Shown here: positions 46,093-55,129 of the stretch, one piece after another
Numbering within the stretch: the stretch's first letter is position 1
How the letters are laid out: every line of letters begins with the position of its first letter
NCBI RefSeq assembly: GCF_001721645.1
Contig: NZ_CP017141.1
Coordinates: 2,356,001-2,420,000, forward strand
Length of the DNA: 64,000 nucleotides
Origin: Pedobacter steynii
GTDB taxonomy: Bacteria > Bacteroidota > Bacteroidia > Sphingobacteriales > Sphingobacteriaceae
Reading direction: 5' to 3'
The notes under the pieces: model-generated
What the model was told of the DNA's origin: nothing
The model's database searches: none
Seen by the model: the letters and a program-made list of their open reading frames with translations, nothing else
Made by a program: the position numbers and the translations under genes

Positions 46093-46911
46093 TTACTTAA
46101 CGGTCATCTGTTTTTTATTTACTGTATGTGCGCTAAAGTAACCTAAGGCTTTGTTATTAATATTTGAAGGCGGATTTCCAGGAGTGGCTCCACCAGAAGG
46201 GCCATTTTGTGATTGCTGGCTCAGGGTATACCAATAAAGGAATATATTTTTATCTATACATTGCATTTCTATATCTACCACATCTCCTGTTTTTAACTGA
46301 TCCTGATCGTCATTATTGCCGGTGAAAAATAATACACTGGGAACATCATTCCCATCAGTCAGGCGGTCATTCTCTGCATACACCTGTTTGGATTGAATCC
46401 CATTTACTTTCATTACAAAACGGTATTGGTTTGCAATACCAGCAGGATCTTTATAGTGTACCTGTGCCTGTTTCTGATCATCATCTCCAAAATTAAAGAC
46501 TTTTACATCCAGGAAATCAATCCCTACTGCGGCCGGCATGGTAGAAGCTGCAGTATAAACGACATCATTTACTGTTGCCTTGAGCGTATAAATGCGTCCG
46601 GGTTCTCCCTTTAATGAGGGAAGGGTATAAGTACCAGGGGCAGTTTCGGAAAAGCTCCAGGAGTGAGCATTGTTATCTGTGACAGTGACTATAGCACCGG
46701 TAACCGGCGGATAGGTGTTGTTTTCTGTATAAGGAACTGATTTACTGATTTTAATTACCTGTTGACCCAGCTGATCTGTAATAGTTCCCTCTATCACCAG
46801 CTGACCATCTGCATTGTCCAGCTTCACATCAATTACCTTTTCACAGGCGCTTAGTACTATGAATCCGGCGAGAAGTATCGTTATATATTTAATTTGTTTT
46901 AACATGATCAT
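46093..46911 (-). CDS. DUF4249 lipoprotein
   Basis: A 272-residue lipoprotein (lipobox VLSAC, Cys23) of the DUF4249 family, which in Bacteroidota is encoded next to TonB-dependent receptors. It begins KVIDVKLDNADGQLVIEGTIT and has Ig-like beta repeats (GAIVTVTDNNAHSW). It overlaps the receptor gene by 1 bp (TAATG), so translation is coupled. It is probably a surface accessory or ligand-binding partner of the receptor; substrate unknown. Confidence 0.85.
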   Translation of the reverse strand: MIMLKQIKYITILLAGFIVLSACEKVIDVKLDNADGQLVIEGTITDQLGQQVIKISKSVPYTENNTYPPVTGAIVTVTDNNAHSWSFSETAPGTYTLPSLKGEPGRIYTLKATVNDVVYTAASTMPAAVGIDFLDVKVFNFGDDDQKQAQVHYKDPAGIANQYRFVMKVNGIQSKQVYAENDRLTDGNDVPSVLFFTGNNDDQDQLKTGDVVDIEMQCIDKNIFLYWYTLSQQSQNGPSGGATPGNPPSNINNKALGYFSAHTVNKKQMTVK

Positions 46912-49256
46912 TAAAATTTGAAGTTATAGGTTATAGAAGGGATGATGCCGAACAAGCTGGTTTGTACGGCTTCTGTGCGGGTTGGATCATTTTCTTTATC
47001 TCTGAATCTGATGGCGTAAGGATTTTTAGTGTTGAGTACATTGTAAATGCTAAATGTCCAGCTGCTCTGGAACCTGCGGGTTTCTTTTGCCTTTAGGGTG
47101 GCTCCAATGTCCAGACGTGATGTATTAGGCATCCGATTTGCATTTCTGTCGGTATAATAATAAGTCGTCAGCCCGCCTATATTATATTTGCCTGCAGGAT
47201 AGGTTACCGAATTTCCGGTGTTAAAGATGTAATTGGCGGAAACGGACCAGCGGTTACTCAGGTTATACATTGCCACTAATGATAAGTCATGTGTGCGGTC
47301 CTGTCTGGCAGGGAAATAAGTGCCCTGATTAATACCTTCAAACTGACGTTCTGTTTTCGAAAGGGTATAACTGATCCAGCCGGTTAGTCTGCCTTTGGTT
47401 TTCCTTCCATAAAACTCTACGCCATAAGCCCGGCCCTTTCCATATAACAGAAGGGATTCTACTTCTGCATTGGCAGTCAAATCTGCACCATCTTTATAAT
47501 CGATCTGGTTTTGTAACCATTTGTAATAAACTTCCGCAGAAAACTCATAACCATTGTTTTCGGTGTTTTTAAAGTATCCTAGAGCGATCTGATCTCCAAT
47601 CTCGGGCCTGATGTTATTGCTGCTCATCACATACTGGTCGGTTGGAGAGCTTGTTCCTGAATTACTAAGGATGTGGATGTTTTGAGTATTACGGTTATAG
47701 GAAGCTTTGATTGAATTTTTATCATTGAGCGCATAGCTTGCTGAAAAACGAGGTTCCAGGTTTAGGTAATTTTTGATAAAGTCACCACTTTTATAGGTCT
47801 TGGATGAAATAACCTCGGCATTGGTGTTATAAGTGTTGATCTTTCCGGGGCCGAGCAGAGAAAACTGACTTAAGCGCAGGCCGAACAGGAGGTTCCATTT
47901 CTCGTTCAGTTTCCACTCGTCCGATAAATAAGCGCCGAACTCCAAGCCATAACGTTTTTCTATAGAGAGTGGATTAATACTTGAATTGCTTGTAGCTGTA
48001 ATGTCGGAGGGGGTGATTTGATGGTGGATGCCTTGCAGACCGAACCTGAGAATGTGGTTATTGCTAAAATACTGAAAATCCTGTTTAAAGTTTAAATCCC
48101 GGATGAGCGATTTCACTTTAGCGTTGCTTTTTTCATCAATCAGTTCAATTGCGTAGCTATAACGATTGTAAATTAAGGAAGTGTTTGAAAACAATCTGTT
48201 GCTAAAGATGTGATTGAAACGCATGGTTGCCGTGGTGTTGCCCCAATCATTGGCAAATAGGTCCTTAATCCCAATATTGTCCTGACCAAAATAACCCGAA
48301 AGAAACAGCGTGTTTTTGTCGTCAAATTTATAGTTCAGTTTGGCGTTGATGTCATAAAAATTAAGCGTATTCTTTTTTAAGGCGGAGTCGCCAAAAGCTT
48401 TGAGCAGGAGATCAATATAGGTTCTTCTGGCGCTGATCATAAAGGAACTTTTATTTTTGACTAAAGGTCCTTCTGCTTTGATGCGTGAAGCAATGAGGCC
48501 AAGGCCTCCTTCAATACCAAACTTTTTGTCGTTACCATCCTGCATTTTAACATCGAGCACGGAAGATAGACGGCCACCATATTGTGCCGGCATGCCTCCT
48601 TTATACAGGCTAACATCTTTTATCGCGTCGGCATTAAAAGTGGAGAAAAAGCCTAATAAATGAGCTGAGTTGTAAACTGTTGCTTCATCCAGTAAGATCA
48701 GGTTTTGATCTGCAGCGCCACCCCGGACAAAAAATCCTGTATTGCCTTCCCCTCCGGATTTTACTCCCGGCAGAAACTGTATGGCTTTTAACACGTCTTT
48801 TTCACCCAATAATACAGGTAGGTTGTCCAGATCCTTCATGTTGATTTTATTTAGGCCCATCTGAGGACTTTTTACGTTTTCGTCCTTTAGATCTGTTGCA
48901 CTAATCTGCACTTCCTGTAGAGTGGAAGCCGGAGCAAGTTCTATGTTGATCGTTAATGATTTATGGAGCGTGATTTTTTGGATGGAACTTTGATAACCAC
49001 TGTAACTAACAATCAGATTATATTCTCCTGGAGCAGTAGTGATGGAATAAAAACCATAGGCATTTGTAGCCAGGCCAGTATTTTGAGAGGCACTTTGCAG
49101 CTTAACCGTTGCCCCGATCAGTGTTTCTCCTGTTGTCCGATCTTTTATGGTACCGCTTACTGTAATGCGTTGTTGAGCAAATAAAATAAGAGGGAAAGAA
49201 CAGAGGAAGACTAAGAGAGAAATGAATATTATTTTTATGCCGTTTAGATGTTTCAT
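46911..49256 (-). CDS. TonB-dependent outer-membrane receptor
   Basis: A 781-residue receptor: signal peptide (ending LFAQ), CarboxypepD_reg-like domain (VSGTIKDRTTGETLIGATVKL, about residues 30-115), plug domain (LLGEKDVLKAIQFLPGV; FFVRGGAADQNLILLDEATV) and a 22-stranded barrel ending ITYNFKF. It is FecA-like in layout but has no adjacent sigma/anti-sigma pair. The ATG at 49256 is preferred for a compact signal peptide; another ATG at 49280 would add eight residues. An inverted repeat flanks this start codon. Substrate unknown, with siderophore, vitamin or glycan all possible. Confidence 0.9.
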   Translation of the reverse strand: MKHLNGIKIIFISLLVFLCSFPLILFAQQRITVSGTIKDRTTGETLIGATVKLQSASQNTGLATNAYGFYSITTAPGEYNLIVSYSGYQSSIQKITLHKSLTINIELAPASTLQEVQISATDLKDENVKSPQMGLNKINMKDLDNLPVLLGEKDVLKAIQFLPGVKSGGEGNTGFFVRGGAADQNLILLDEATVYNSAHLLGFFSTFNADAIKDVSLYKGGMPAQYGGRLSSVLDVKMQDGNDKKFGIEGGLGLIASRIKAEGPLVKNKSSFMISARRTYIDLLLKAFGDSALKKNTLNFYDINAKLNYKFDDKNTLFLSGYFGQDNIGIKDLFANDWGNTTATMRFNHIFSNRLFSNTSLIYNRYSYAIELIDEKSNAKVKSLIRDLNFKQDFQYFSNNHILRFGLQGIHHQITPSDITATSNSSINPLSIEKRYGLEFGAYLSDEWKLNEKWNLLFGLRLSQFSLLGPGKINTYNTNAEVISSKTYKSGDFIKNYLNLEPRFSASYALNDKNSIKASYNRNTQNIHILSNSGTSSPTDQYVMSSNNIRPEIGDQIALGYFKNTENNGYEFSAEVYYKWLQNQIDYKDGADLTANAEVESLLLYGKGRAYGVEFYGRKTKGRLTGWISYTLSKTERQFEGINQGTYFPARQDRTHDLSLVAMYNLSNRWSVSANYIFNTGNSVTYPAGKYNIGGLTTYYYTDRNANRMPNTSRLDIGATLKAKETRRFQSSWTFSIYNVLNTKNPYAIRFRDKENDPTRTEAVQTSLFGIIPSITYNFKF

Positions 49257-49280
49257 GAGACGAAAATATCTAAACGGCAT
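49237..49280 (-). promoter_or_regulatory. Hairpin enclosing the TonB receptor start codon
   Basis: Perfect 13-bp inverted repeat (49237-49249 with 49268-49280) around an 18-base loop that contains the start codon at 49254-49256. In the mRNA the start would lie in the loop. It could modulate ribosome loading, or be a DNA operator. Confidence 0.5.
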
Positions 49281-49314
49281 GCAACCGCCTTGAAAAAAAC
49301 GATGAACCGTATAG

Positions 49315-49355
49315 AATACGGGTTCAAATGTTAAAAAAATACACTGACCCGTATT
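49315..49355. promoter_or_regulatory. Inverted repeat upstream of the TonB receptor
   Basis: AATACGGGT (49315-49323) and ACCCGTATT (49347-49355), 23 bases apart, lie about 60-100 bp upstream of the receptor start. Candidate operator dyad; no regulator gene is adjacent. Confidence 0.35.
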
Positions 49356-49367
49356 TTAAGCGAATTC

Positions 49368-49397
49368 AGACCAACAGATTTATAAATCTGTTGGTCT
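49368..49397 (+). terminator. Terminator-like perfect palindrome without an upstream gene
   Basis: A 30-base perfect palindrome (13-bp stem, loop TATA) followed by TTTTA on the plus strand only. No plus-strand gene ends nearby, so either it marks a lost gene or it serves another purpose. Confidence 0.5.
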
Positions 49398-49469
49398 TTT
49401 ACATTGTTGCATTGATATTTATCCGATGCCAGAGTAAATTGGTATGGATCAAATGATTATTCTGATTAC

Positions 49470-49937
49470 TTAATAAATGATGCTTTTAAGATCAGCTGGA
49501 GAATAATTAACAGACTTTAAGGTCTTGTCGTCGTTAGATCTGTAAACCAGGAATAAAGAATCTTCTTCTTTATGGTAGGCATTACATTGATGATTGGTTC
49601 TGTAGTGCTGGATTGTTTCATTAGCCTCTTCTTCAGATTTACAGGCCTTGCTCATATTTGAGCGGTGAACCTCATCAAAAAGTGCTTTAAATTTATCTGC
49701 CAGTCCAAATTCCAGGATGGCTCCTGCTAATACATATTGCAGGTCACATAGCGCATCTGCGATTTCAACAAGGTTATTTTCCTCGACAGCTTGTTTCAGT
49801 TCATTTAACTCTTCAGCGAGAAGAGAAACCCTTAGGTTACACCTTTCTTTAGCTGGTATGCCAGGTACATCTTTGATCGGATGTTTAAATGTTTTATGAA
49901 ATTCTGCGACCTGGTTTAATGAATTTGTCTCTTGCAT
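49470..49937 (-). CDS. MazG-like nucleoside triphosphate pyrophosphohydrolase
   Basis: A 155-residue all-alpha NTP-PPase of the MazG/PRA-PH superfamily, likely hydrolysing non-canonical or excess (d)NTPs to the monophosphate. The metal-binding helices are AEELNELKQAVEE and VEIADALCDLQYV (EExxE and ExxD). A 60-residue C-terminal part rich in charged residues (SKACKSEEEANETI) follows and is typical of this Bacteroidota subgroup. The ATG at 49937 is preferred; an ATG at 49976 adds 13 unconserved residues. Confidence 0.8.
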   Translation of the reverse strand: MQETNSLNQVAEFHKTFKHPIKDVPGIPAKERCNLRVSLLAEELNELKQAVEENNLVEIADALCDLQYVLAGAILEFGLADKFKALFDEVHRSNMSKACKSEEEANETIQHYRTNHQCNAYHKEEDSLFLVYRSNDDKTLKSVNYSPADLKSIIY

Positions 49938-50049
49938 GCGTTGTTGATTTAAGATTTTACTTACTGCTTCAGTCAAAATTAATACATTTCAGTGAATATA
50001 TCAGATGTAGGAATTGGATGAAGAGCAAAGTTCTGATAGATATCTTTAA

Positions 50050-50907
50050 ATGAAAATAGATCATTTCTTATATTTAAAAATGATTAACGCTCCAATTATA
50101 TATCGTTTACTTTTTATAATGCTCTTCCTTGCAGCATGCAATCCTTTTCCAAAGAAAGATACACATCCGGATTTACCGCTTCTTTCAGAATTGCTTCTTA
50201 AAAAGGAGGCGTTCACTAAGGTCTTGGATTATAAAGCGGTGAGCAACATTAGTTTTTTAAAAGATGACCGGATATTAGTACTTCCTGATCATAGTGGTTT
50301 ACCGTTAAAAATAACAGATGAGGAGGGGGCTATCGTGTTTCAGAAGGTTTATAATTTTAAGAAACCACTTTATCTGGATCAAGAAGGAAATCTGTACTGT
50401 AACGATATGAAATATTTTTATCCGGATTATAAAAGAATGACTTATTTTGAAACGGTGGTTATTAATGATAGCCTAAATAATAAGCATGCCGAATTTGAAC
50501 TGAAAAATCCTGGTAATGATGTTCTAAACCGGGCATTGAATGAAGCTTATGAAAAAGAATTTTTAGAAAAGTATCATTTGGAGCCTTGTGATTTTGTATT
50601 GGTCAATGAGGAAAGGTGTGATGTCTTTGAAATCCGGGGTAATCAGCTCGTAGTGAGGCAGGCAGAATTAATAAAGAATGATTTCGCCAAAAAGGAGCAA
50701 CAGCTGAATCAGTTTGATGAACCAGTTTTGCTCAGATGGGAAAATAGCAGGATGGTTACTCCTGAATACATGTATTACTATCAGATAAACGGGGAACTTA
50801 AATTTAAGCTGGAGGAAGTGGATATGCTTAAATTCGGTATCCTGAAAGGAAGGACTTATCTTGATACTCCTTACGGATTATTTAAATTTCAATCCAATAA
50901 GCTATAA
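50050..50907 (+). CDS. Lipoprotein of unknown function
   Basis: I do not recognise this 285-residue protein. It carries a lipoprotein signal (LFIMLFLAAC, lipobox Cys at residue 30), followed by a polar linker. The mature part mixes beta strands and charged helices and contains VLDYKAVSNISFLKDDRILVLPDHSG, with no catalytic motif visible. An alternative start at 50080 gives a shorter signal (MINAPIIYR) and is equally plausible. It is alone between the MazG-like and HD genes; codon use and AT content match its surroundings. Confidence 0.6.
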   Translation: MKIDHFLYLKMINAPIIYRLLFIMLFLAACNPFPKKDTHPDLPLLSELLLKKEAFTKVLDYKAVSNISFLKDDRILVLPDHSGLPLKITDEEGAIVFQKVYNFKKPLYLDQEGNLYCNDMKYFYPDYKRMTYFETVVINDSLNNKHAEFELKNPGNDVLNRALNEAYEKEFLEKYHLEPCDFVLVNEERCDVFEIRGNQLVVRQAELIKNDFAKKEQQLNQFDEPVLLRWENSRMVTPEYMYYYQINGELKFKLEEVDMLKFGILKGRTYLDTPYGLFKFQSNKL

Positions 50908-50914
50908 AAGTAAA

Positions 50915-50938
50915 AAAGAGGGAGTTTAATCCCTCTTT
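50915..50938. terminator. Terminator between convergent genes
   Basis: AAAGAGGGA (50915-50923) pairs with TCCCTCTTT (50930-50938) around GTTTAA. It overlaps the stop end of the minus-strand HD gene and has A/T tracts on both sides. Confidence 0.75.
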
Positions 50939-51519
50939 AATATCCCTTTTTCAATACTTTCTTCGAAAAGCATTTGTGTATGTTCCCAAAGCGTTTGCGA
51001 GCCATGTTGCATCCCATTTGTTTTCTTGATCACTGTATCATATTTTACATCAAACTCAACCCAGGTTCCTCCTTCGTTGGAAACATTTTGTAAAACCGGT
51101 TCTAACCTGTCCAGTGATTTTGCAAATTTGGCTTCTGGTGTTTGACCTTCTTCAAACTCTTCCCATATGGCAATAAATTCTTCTTTCTGTTGAACAGGCA
51201 ATATGCCGAAAATTCTTTCTGCAGCTTTTCTTTCTTCTTTAGTATTAGCGTGATTTGCTATTGTATCGTACAAAAAAATATCACCCGAATCAATTTCTAC
51301 AATGTCATGAATCAACAGCATTTTGACTACTTTTTGAATGTCTACTTTTTCATTGGCATGTTCAGCCAGAACCATGGCCATCATGGCGAGGTGCCAGCTG
51401 TGTTCTGCGTCATTTTCGTTTCGCTGACTGTTAAATAGGCGGGTTTTTCGCTGAATGTATTTGAGTTTATCAATTTCGTGGATAAAGGCCAGTTGCTTGG
51501 CCAGGTGCTCTAAATTCAT
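50926..51519 (-). CDS. HD-domain phosphohydrolase (YfbR/HDDC2-like)
   Basis: A 197-residue metal-dependent HD hydrolase, most like 5'-deoxynucleotidases of the YfbR/HDDC2 group, which dephosphorylate dNMPs. The ligands are visible as H40 (ENDAEHSWHLA), H71-D72 (KMLLIHDIVEIDSGD) and the later Asp in FAKSLDRLEPV. Whole length and motif spacing fit the family. Nearby the MazG-like gene encodes another nucleotide-clearing enzyme, but a lipoprotein gene on the other strand separates them. Confidence 0.85.
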   Translation of the reverse strand: MNLEHLAKQLAFIHEIDKLKYIQRKTRLFNSQRNENDAEHSWHLAMMAMVLAEHANEKVDIQKVVKMLLIHDIVEIDSGDIFLYDTIANHANTKEERKAAERIFGILPVQQKEEFIAIWEEFEEGQTPEAKFAKSLDRLEPVLQNVSNEGGTWVEFDVKYDTVIKKTNGMQHGSQTLWEHTQMLFEESIEKGILKRD

Positions 51520-51606
51520 GTGATTACATTTGATGTTTAAGCATTACAAAAGTAGCATTTTATCCATTAAGACGGGACTGCCTAAAGCGCGATTTTTGAG
51601 GTAAAC

Positions 51607-51637
51607 TTGATTTAATGCTTATTTTTTCTTACCTTTG
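51607..51637 (+). promoter_or_regulatory. Bacteroidota-type promoter of the porin-betaine operon
   Basis: TTG at 51607-51609 and TACCTTTG at 51630-51637 match the -33 (TTG) and -7 (TAnnTTTG) elements with a 20-base spacer. It implies a leader of about 175 nt before the porin start; the leader holds a possible GCTGTT/AACAGC stem and is otherwise unremarkable. Confidence 0.6.
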
Positions 51638-51819
51638 CGGTGTTTTTAATTTAAACCTTCGCTGTTGTTACGTCGTCTGCGCGTTATTTTCTTAATAAGA
51701 AACAGCACAATATCTGTTTAAATGCCTAAGGGAATTACTCCCTGGAATTCATTATTAATGTTTTGTTTAAAGCATTTTTTTACAAGCAGCAATAAAGCGG
51801 GCTTGTATTAAACTTTATT

Positions 51820-52995
51820 ATGGTAAAATTCACACAGCTTATAGGCTGTTTAGTGCTATTTATAGCTGTCCCGTTCACTGCAGCTTTAGCCCAGGACTCA
51901 ATAAGAACAATACCCGGCATCAGGTCGGCGGCCATGTGGTCAGATAAGCCCCAACTCAAGATTGGAGGTGCATTGCGGTTCAATTATAACCTTTCTTCCT
52001 GGAAGAAAGAACAAATAAAAAGAGGGGGAGATTTCGGACTCGATATGTTCCGGATTAACGCAGACGCCTCGTATAAAAAACTGGATTTCCATGCTGAATA
52101 TCGGTTTTATGCCAAATCCTCAGGAGGAAGCTTTTTAAAGGATGGTTATTTAACCTATCATTTCAATGACAGTACCAATCTTGCGATCGGACTGGTTCAG
52201 AATCCTTTTGGTAATACTACTTATAACTCTCACAATTGGTTTTTTAACCTGCCTTATTACCTAGGCTTTGAAGATAAAGCTTCTATGGGAATCAGGTTTC
52301 ACCAACACAGCAAACGCTGGTCTTATGATCTTGCTTTCTTCAAAAATGCGATGGAGCTGGATTTCGGTGATCAAACGGAAATTGATCCTTCCAGGTATTC
52401 CAACGATGTAGCCGGTAGAAATAAAGAAATAAATCAGGGAAACCTGAAAATGGAATACCTGCTGTCGGACAATAAACGAATTGGTATCTCCGGAATGCTT
52501 GGCGGAGTATACAATATACCTACAGGGCAAATGGGTTCCAGATGGGCTGCGGCGATACATACGGACCTTAGTTTCGGGAAGCTGAACCTAAAACTTCAGT
52601 CGATGTATTATCAGTATCATTCGGCGGATTCCGCACAGTATAGGGATGTGCTAAGCCTTGCTGCTTATGGCTCAGCATATGAAGTGGCTACTAAGGCCTA
52701 TTTACACACAGCTTCATTTGCATATAGCCTACCTGTAAAACTCGGACCGGTAACTGCGGTTACATTTTACGAAAACTATTCTTACATGAATAAACCGCAG
52801 AGCGGATTTGCCGATTCTCAGATGAATGTACTTGGGGGGATGGTCACTGCGGGTAATCTTGTGACCTATATAGATTGGGCATCAGGTAGGAATCAACCCT
52901 GGTTGGGCCCGGAATGGCAAAATGGGTTGTCGTCGGGCGATTCGGGTTCAAAATGGCACAGCCGGTTTAACATCAATATCGGCTATTATTTTTAA
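51820..52995 (+). CDS. Outer-membrane porin-like protein
   Basis: A 391-residue outer-membrane beta-barrel with a signal peptide ending ALAQ. Alternating strands such as LKIGGALRFNYNLSSW, KLDFHAEYRFYAKSSGG and a terminal FNINIGYYF (aromatic end) support OM insertion. The pattern is like OprO/phosphate-selective-type porins of Bacteroidota. It starts the operon with the OpuA betaine transporter genes, the next gene following 18 bp later. Solute specificity is inferred, not shown. Confidence 0.78.
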   Translation: MVKFTQLIGCLVLFIAVPFTAALAQDSIRTIPGIRSAAMWSDKPQLKIGGALRFNYNLSSWKKEQIKRGGDFGLDMFRINADASYKKLDFHAEYRFYAKSSGGSFLKDGYLTYHFNDSTNLAIGLVQNPFGNTTYNSHNWFFNLPYYLGFEDKASMGIRFHQHSKRWSYDLAFFKNAMELDFGDQTEIDPSRYSNDVAGRNKEINQGNLKMEYLLSDNKRIGISGMLGGVYNIPTGQMGSRWAAAIHTDLSFGKLNLKLQSMYYQYHSADSAQYRDVLSLAAYGSAYEVATKAYLHTASFAYSLPVKLGPVTAVTFYENYSYMNKPQSGFADSQMNVLGGMVTAGNLVTYIDWASGRNQPWLGPEWQNGLSSGDSGSKWHSRFNINIGYYF

Positions 52996-53013
52996 CATAT
53001 AACATATAAAGAC

Positions 53014-54252
53014 ATGTCTAAACTTAAGATAGAAGACCTCACACTCATATTCGGAAAGGAAAAAGAAGAGGCCCTTTCATTACTGAAGCAAGGAAAAACC
53101 AAAGCGGAGATTCTTAAAGAAACAGGCTGTACTGTAGCGGTAAAGAATGCCAGTTTTGATATTGAACAAGGAGAGTTTTTTGTGATCATGGGGTTATCGG
53201 GAAGTGGTAAGTCCAGTTTATTACGTTGCCTGAACCGCTTAATTGAGCCGACATCGGGGAATGTAATCTTAAACCAGCGAAATATCACCAGTCTGGGAGA
53301 TAAAGAGCTACAGGAAGTCCGCCGTAAAGAAATGGCTATGGTTTTCCAGAATTTTGGGCTGTTACCTCACCGTACAGTTATTGAAAATGTTGCTTTCGGA
53401 CTGGAATTACAGGATATCCCGCAAAAGGAACGGGAAGAAAAGGCAAAAACAGTGATCGATCTGGTAAGTCTGAATGGTTATGAGAATCAACATACAGGTG
53501 AGCTTTCGGGAGGGATGCAACAGCGTGTGGGACTGGCCAGAGCTTTAGCCAATAATCCGGAGATTTTGTTGATGGATGAGGCTTTCTCGGCACTGGATCC
53601 GTTAATCCGTACACAAATGCAGGACGAGTTGATCGAATTGCAGGAAAAAATGCACCGCACTATTGTTTTCATTACACATGATCTTGATGAGGCCATTCGC
53701 CTGGGAGATCGTATTGCGATTATGAAAGATGGGGAAGTGATACAAATTGGTACCCCTGAGGATATACTGACCAATCCGGCAACGGATTATGTATCCTCAT
53801 TTGTGGAGAAAGTAGATCGTAAGTCGATCATTACAGCAGCAAGTCTGATGTTTGAAAAACCAACTGTGGCGATTTTGAGAAAAGATGGAGTAGAAGGAAG
53901 CCTGCGCAAGATGCGTTCTTCCGGACTGACCTCTTTACCGGCAGTTTCTGTAGATAAACATTTCCTGGGGTTTGTTTACCTGAAAGATATTCTGGAATTG
54001 AAAGCCAAAGGTGAACATACCATTGAAAATGCCATCATTAAGGATATTCCGGTGGCCTATCCTGAGACTACGGTAGAGCAGATGCTCCCTTTCATTGCAG
54101 AGAATGGAAGAGCAGTTCCGATTGTGGATATACAGACAAATAGGCTGATTGGTATTGTTGCCCAAACCTCTTTACTGATTGAAACAACGGGAGCTAGCTG
54201 GGAAAACATTACAGGAAATACAATTGATAACCTTCAAAAAGAAATAATATAG
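53014..54252 (+). CDS. proV: Glycine betaine/proline ABC transporter ATPase (ProV/OpuAA)
   Basis: A 412-residue ABC ATPase driving uptake of osmoprotectants. The N-terminal helix extension (EALSLLKQGKTKAEILKET) is typical of OpuAA/ProV. Walker A is GLSGSGKSS, the Q-loop is VFQNFGLLPH, the signature is LSGGMQQR and Walker B is ILLMDEAFSALDP. Two C-terminal CBS domains (about 280-410) fit an osmosensing regulatory role. Permease follows after 1 base. Confidence 0.93.
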   Translation: MSKLKIEDLTLIFGKEKEEALSLLKQGKTKAEILKETGCTVAVKNASFDIEQGEFFVIMGLSGSGKSSLLRCLNRLIEPTSGNVILNQRNITSLGDKELQEVRRKEMAMVFQNFGLLPHRTVIENVAFGLELQDIPQKEREEKAKTVIDLVSLNGYENQHTGELSGGMQQRVGLARALANNPEILLMDEAFSALDPLIRTQMQDELIELQEKMHRTIVFITHDLDEAIRLGDRIAIMKDGEVIQIGTPEDILTNPATDYVSSFVEKVDRKSIITAASLMFEKPTVAILRKDGVEGSLRKMRSSGLTSLPAVSVDKHFLGFVYLKDILELKAKGEHTIENAIIKDIPVAYPETTVEQMLPFIAENGRAVPIVDIQTNRLIGIVAQTSLLIETTGASWENITGNTIDNLQKEII

Positions 54253-54253
54253 T

Positions 54254-55081
54254 ATGATACATATAGGAACTTATATAGAACAATTTATTAACTGGCTTAC
54301 ACTTCATTTTGGTGTTTTATTCCATGTCATCAAAATTACAGTAGAATCTATCGTGAATTCTGTGGAGTGGATACTGATGTTTCCTCCATTCTATGTTGTG
54401 ATTGCATTAATTGCTTTTCTGGCCTGGAAAAGAACAGGTTGGGGATTGATGCTGTTTAGCGTGTTTGGGCTAACATTAATTTGGGGGATGGGTTATTGGG
54501 GGCAAACCATGGCGACATTGGCATTGATTTTATCAGCTGCTTTTATTGCTTTACTAATGGGAGTTCCCCTGGGGATATGGGCGGCAAAGACACCTATAGC
54601 CGGAAAGTTGATCAGACCGGTATTGGATTTGATGCAGACGATGCCAGCCTTTGTATATCTGATCCCGGCAGTACTTTTCTTTGGACTCGGAAAGGTTCCG
54701 GGGGCATTTGCTACTGTGATCTTTGCAATGCCTCCGGCGGTACGTTTAACAACACTTGGAATCAGCCAGGTACCAAAGGATATTGTGGAAGCTACTCGCT
54801 CTTTCGGTGCAACACCACGTCAGCTGCTTTTTAAAGTAGAATTGCCATTGGCATTGCCTACGATACTCGCGGGAGTAAATCAAACCATTATGATGGCGCT
54901 TTCTATGGTAGTGATTTCTGCTATGATTGCAGCTGGTGGATTAGGCGAAGTGGTGCTTAAAGGAATTACACAATTGAAGATAGGTTTAGGTTTTGAGGGG
55001 GGAATTGCAGTCGTAATTCTGGCTGTGATTCTTGATCGTATCACTCAGTCTTTCGGGCCAAAGAAAAAGATAAACGCATAA
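54254..55081 (+). CDS. proW: Glycine betaine ABC transporter permease (ProW/OpuAB)
   Basis: A 275-residue inner-membrane permease with six to seven helices. The EAA loop is EATRSFGATPRQLLFKVELP, which docks to the ATPase, followed by ALPTILAGVNQTIMMALSM typical of ProW. The gene follows proV after a single base and precedes proX by 48 bp, so all are one operon. Confidence 0.93.
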   Translation: MIHIGTYIEQFINWLTLHFGVLFHVIKITVESIVNSVEWILMFPPFYVVIALIAFLAWKRTGWGLMLFSVFGLTLIWGMGYWGQTMATLALILSAAFIALLMGVPLGIWAAKTPIAGKLIRPVLDLMQTMPAFVYLIPAVLFFGLGKVPGAFATVIFAMPPAVRLTTLGISQVPKDIVEATRSFGATPRQLLFKVELPLALPTILAGVNQTIMMALSMVVISAMIAAGGLGEVVLKGITQLKIGLGFEGGIAVVILAVILDRITQSFGPKKKINA

Positions 55082-55129
55082 GTTGATCAGCGTATAAATG
55101 GATCATTGAACTCATAAAAACAACATACC

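Noticed and set aside
46911..49470. ECF sigma/anti-sigma pair regulating the receptor
   Set aside because: No such genes are next to the receptor, and the upstream gene is a MazG-like enzyme.
51640..51819. Riboswitch in the porin-betaine leader
   Set aside because: Only a weak stem is visible; no known aptamer core could be matched.
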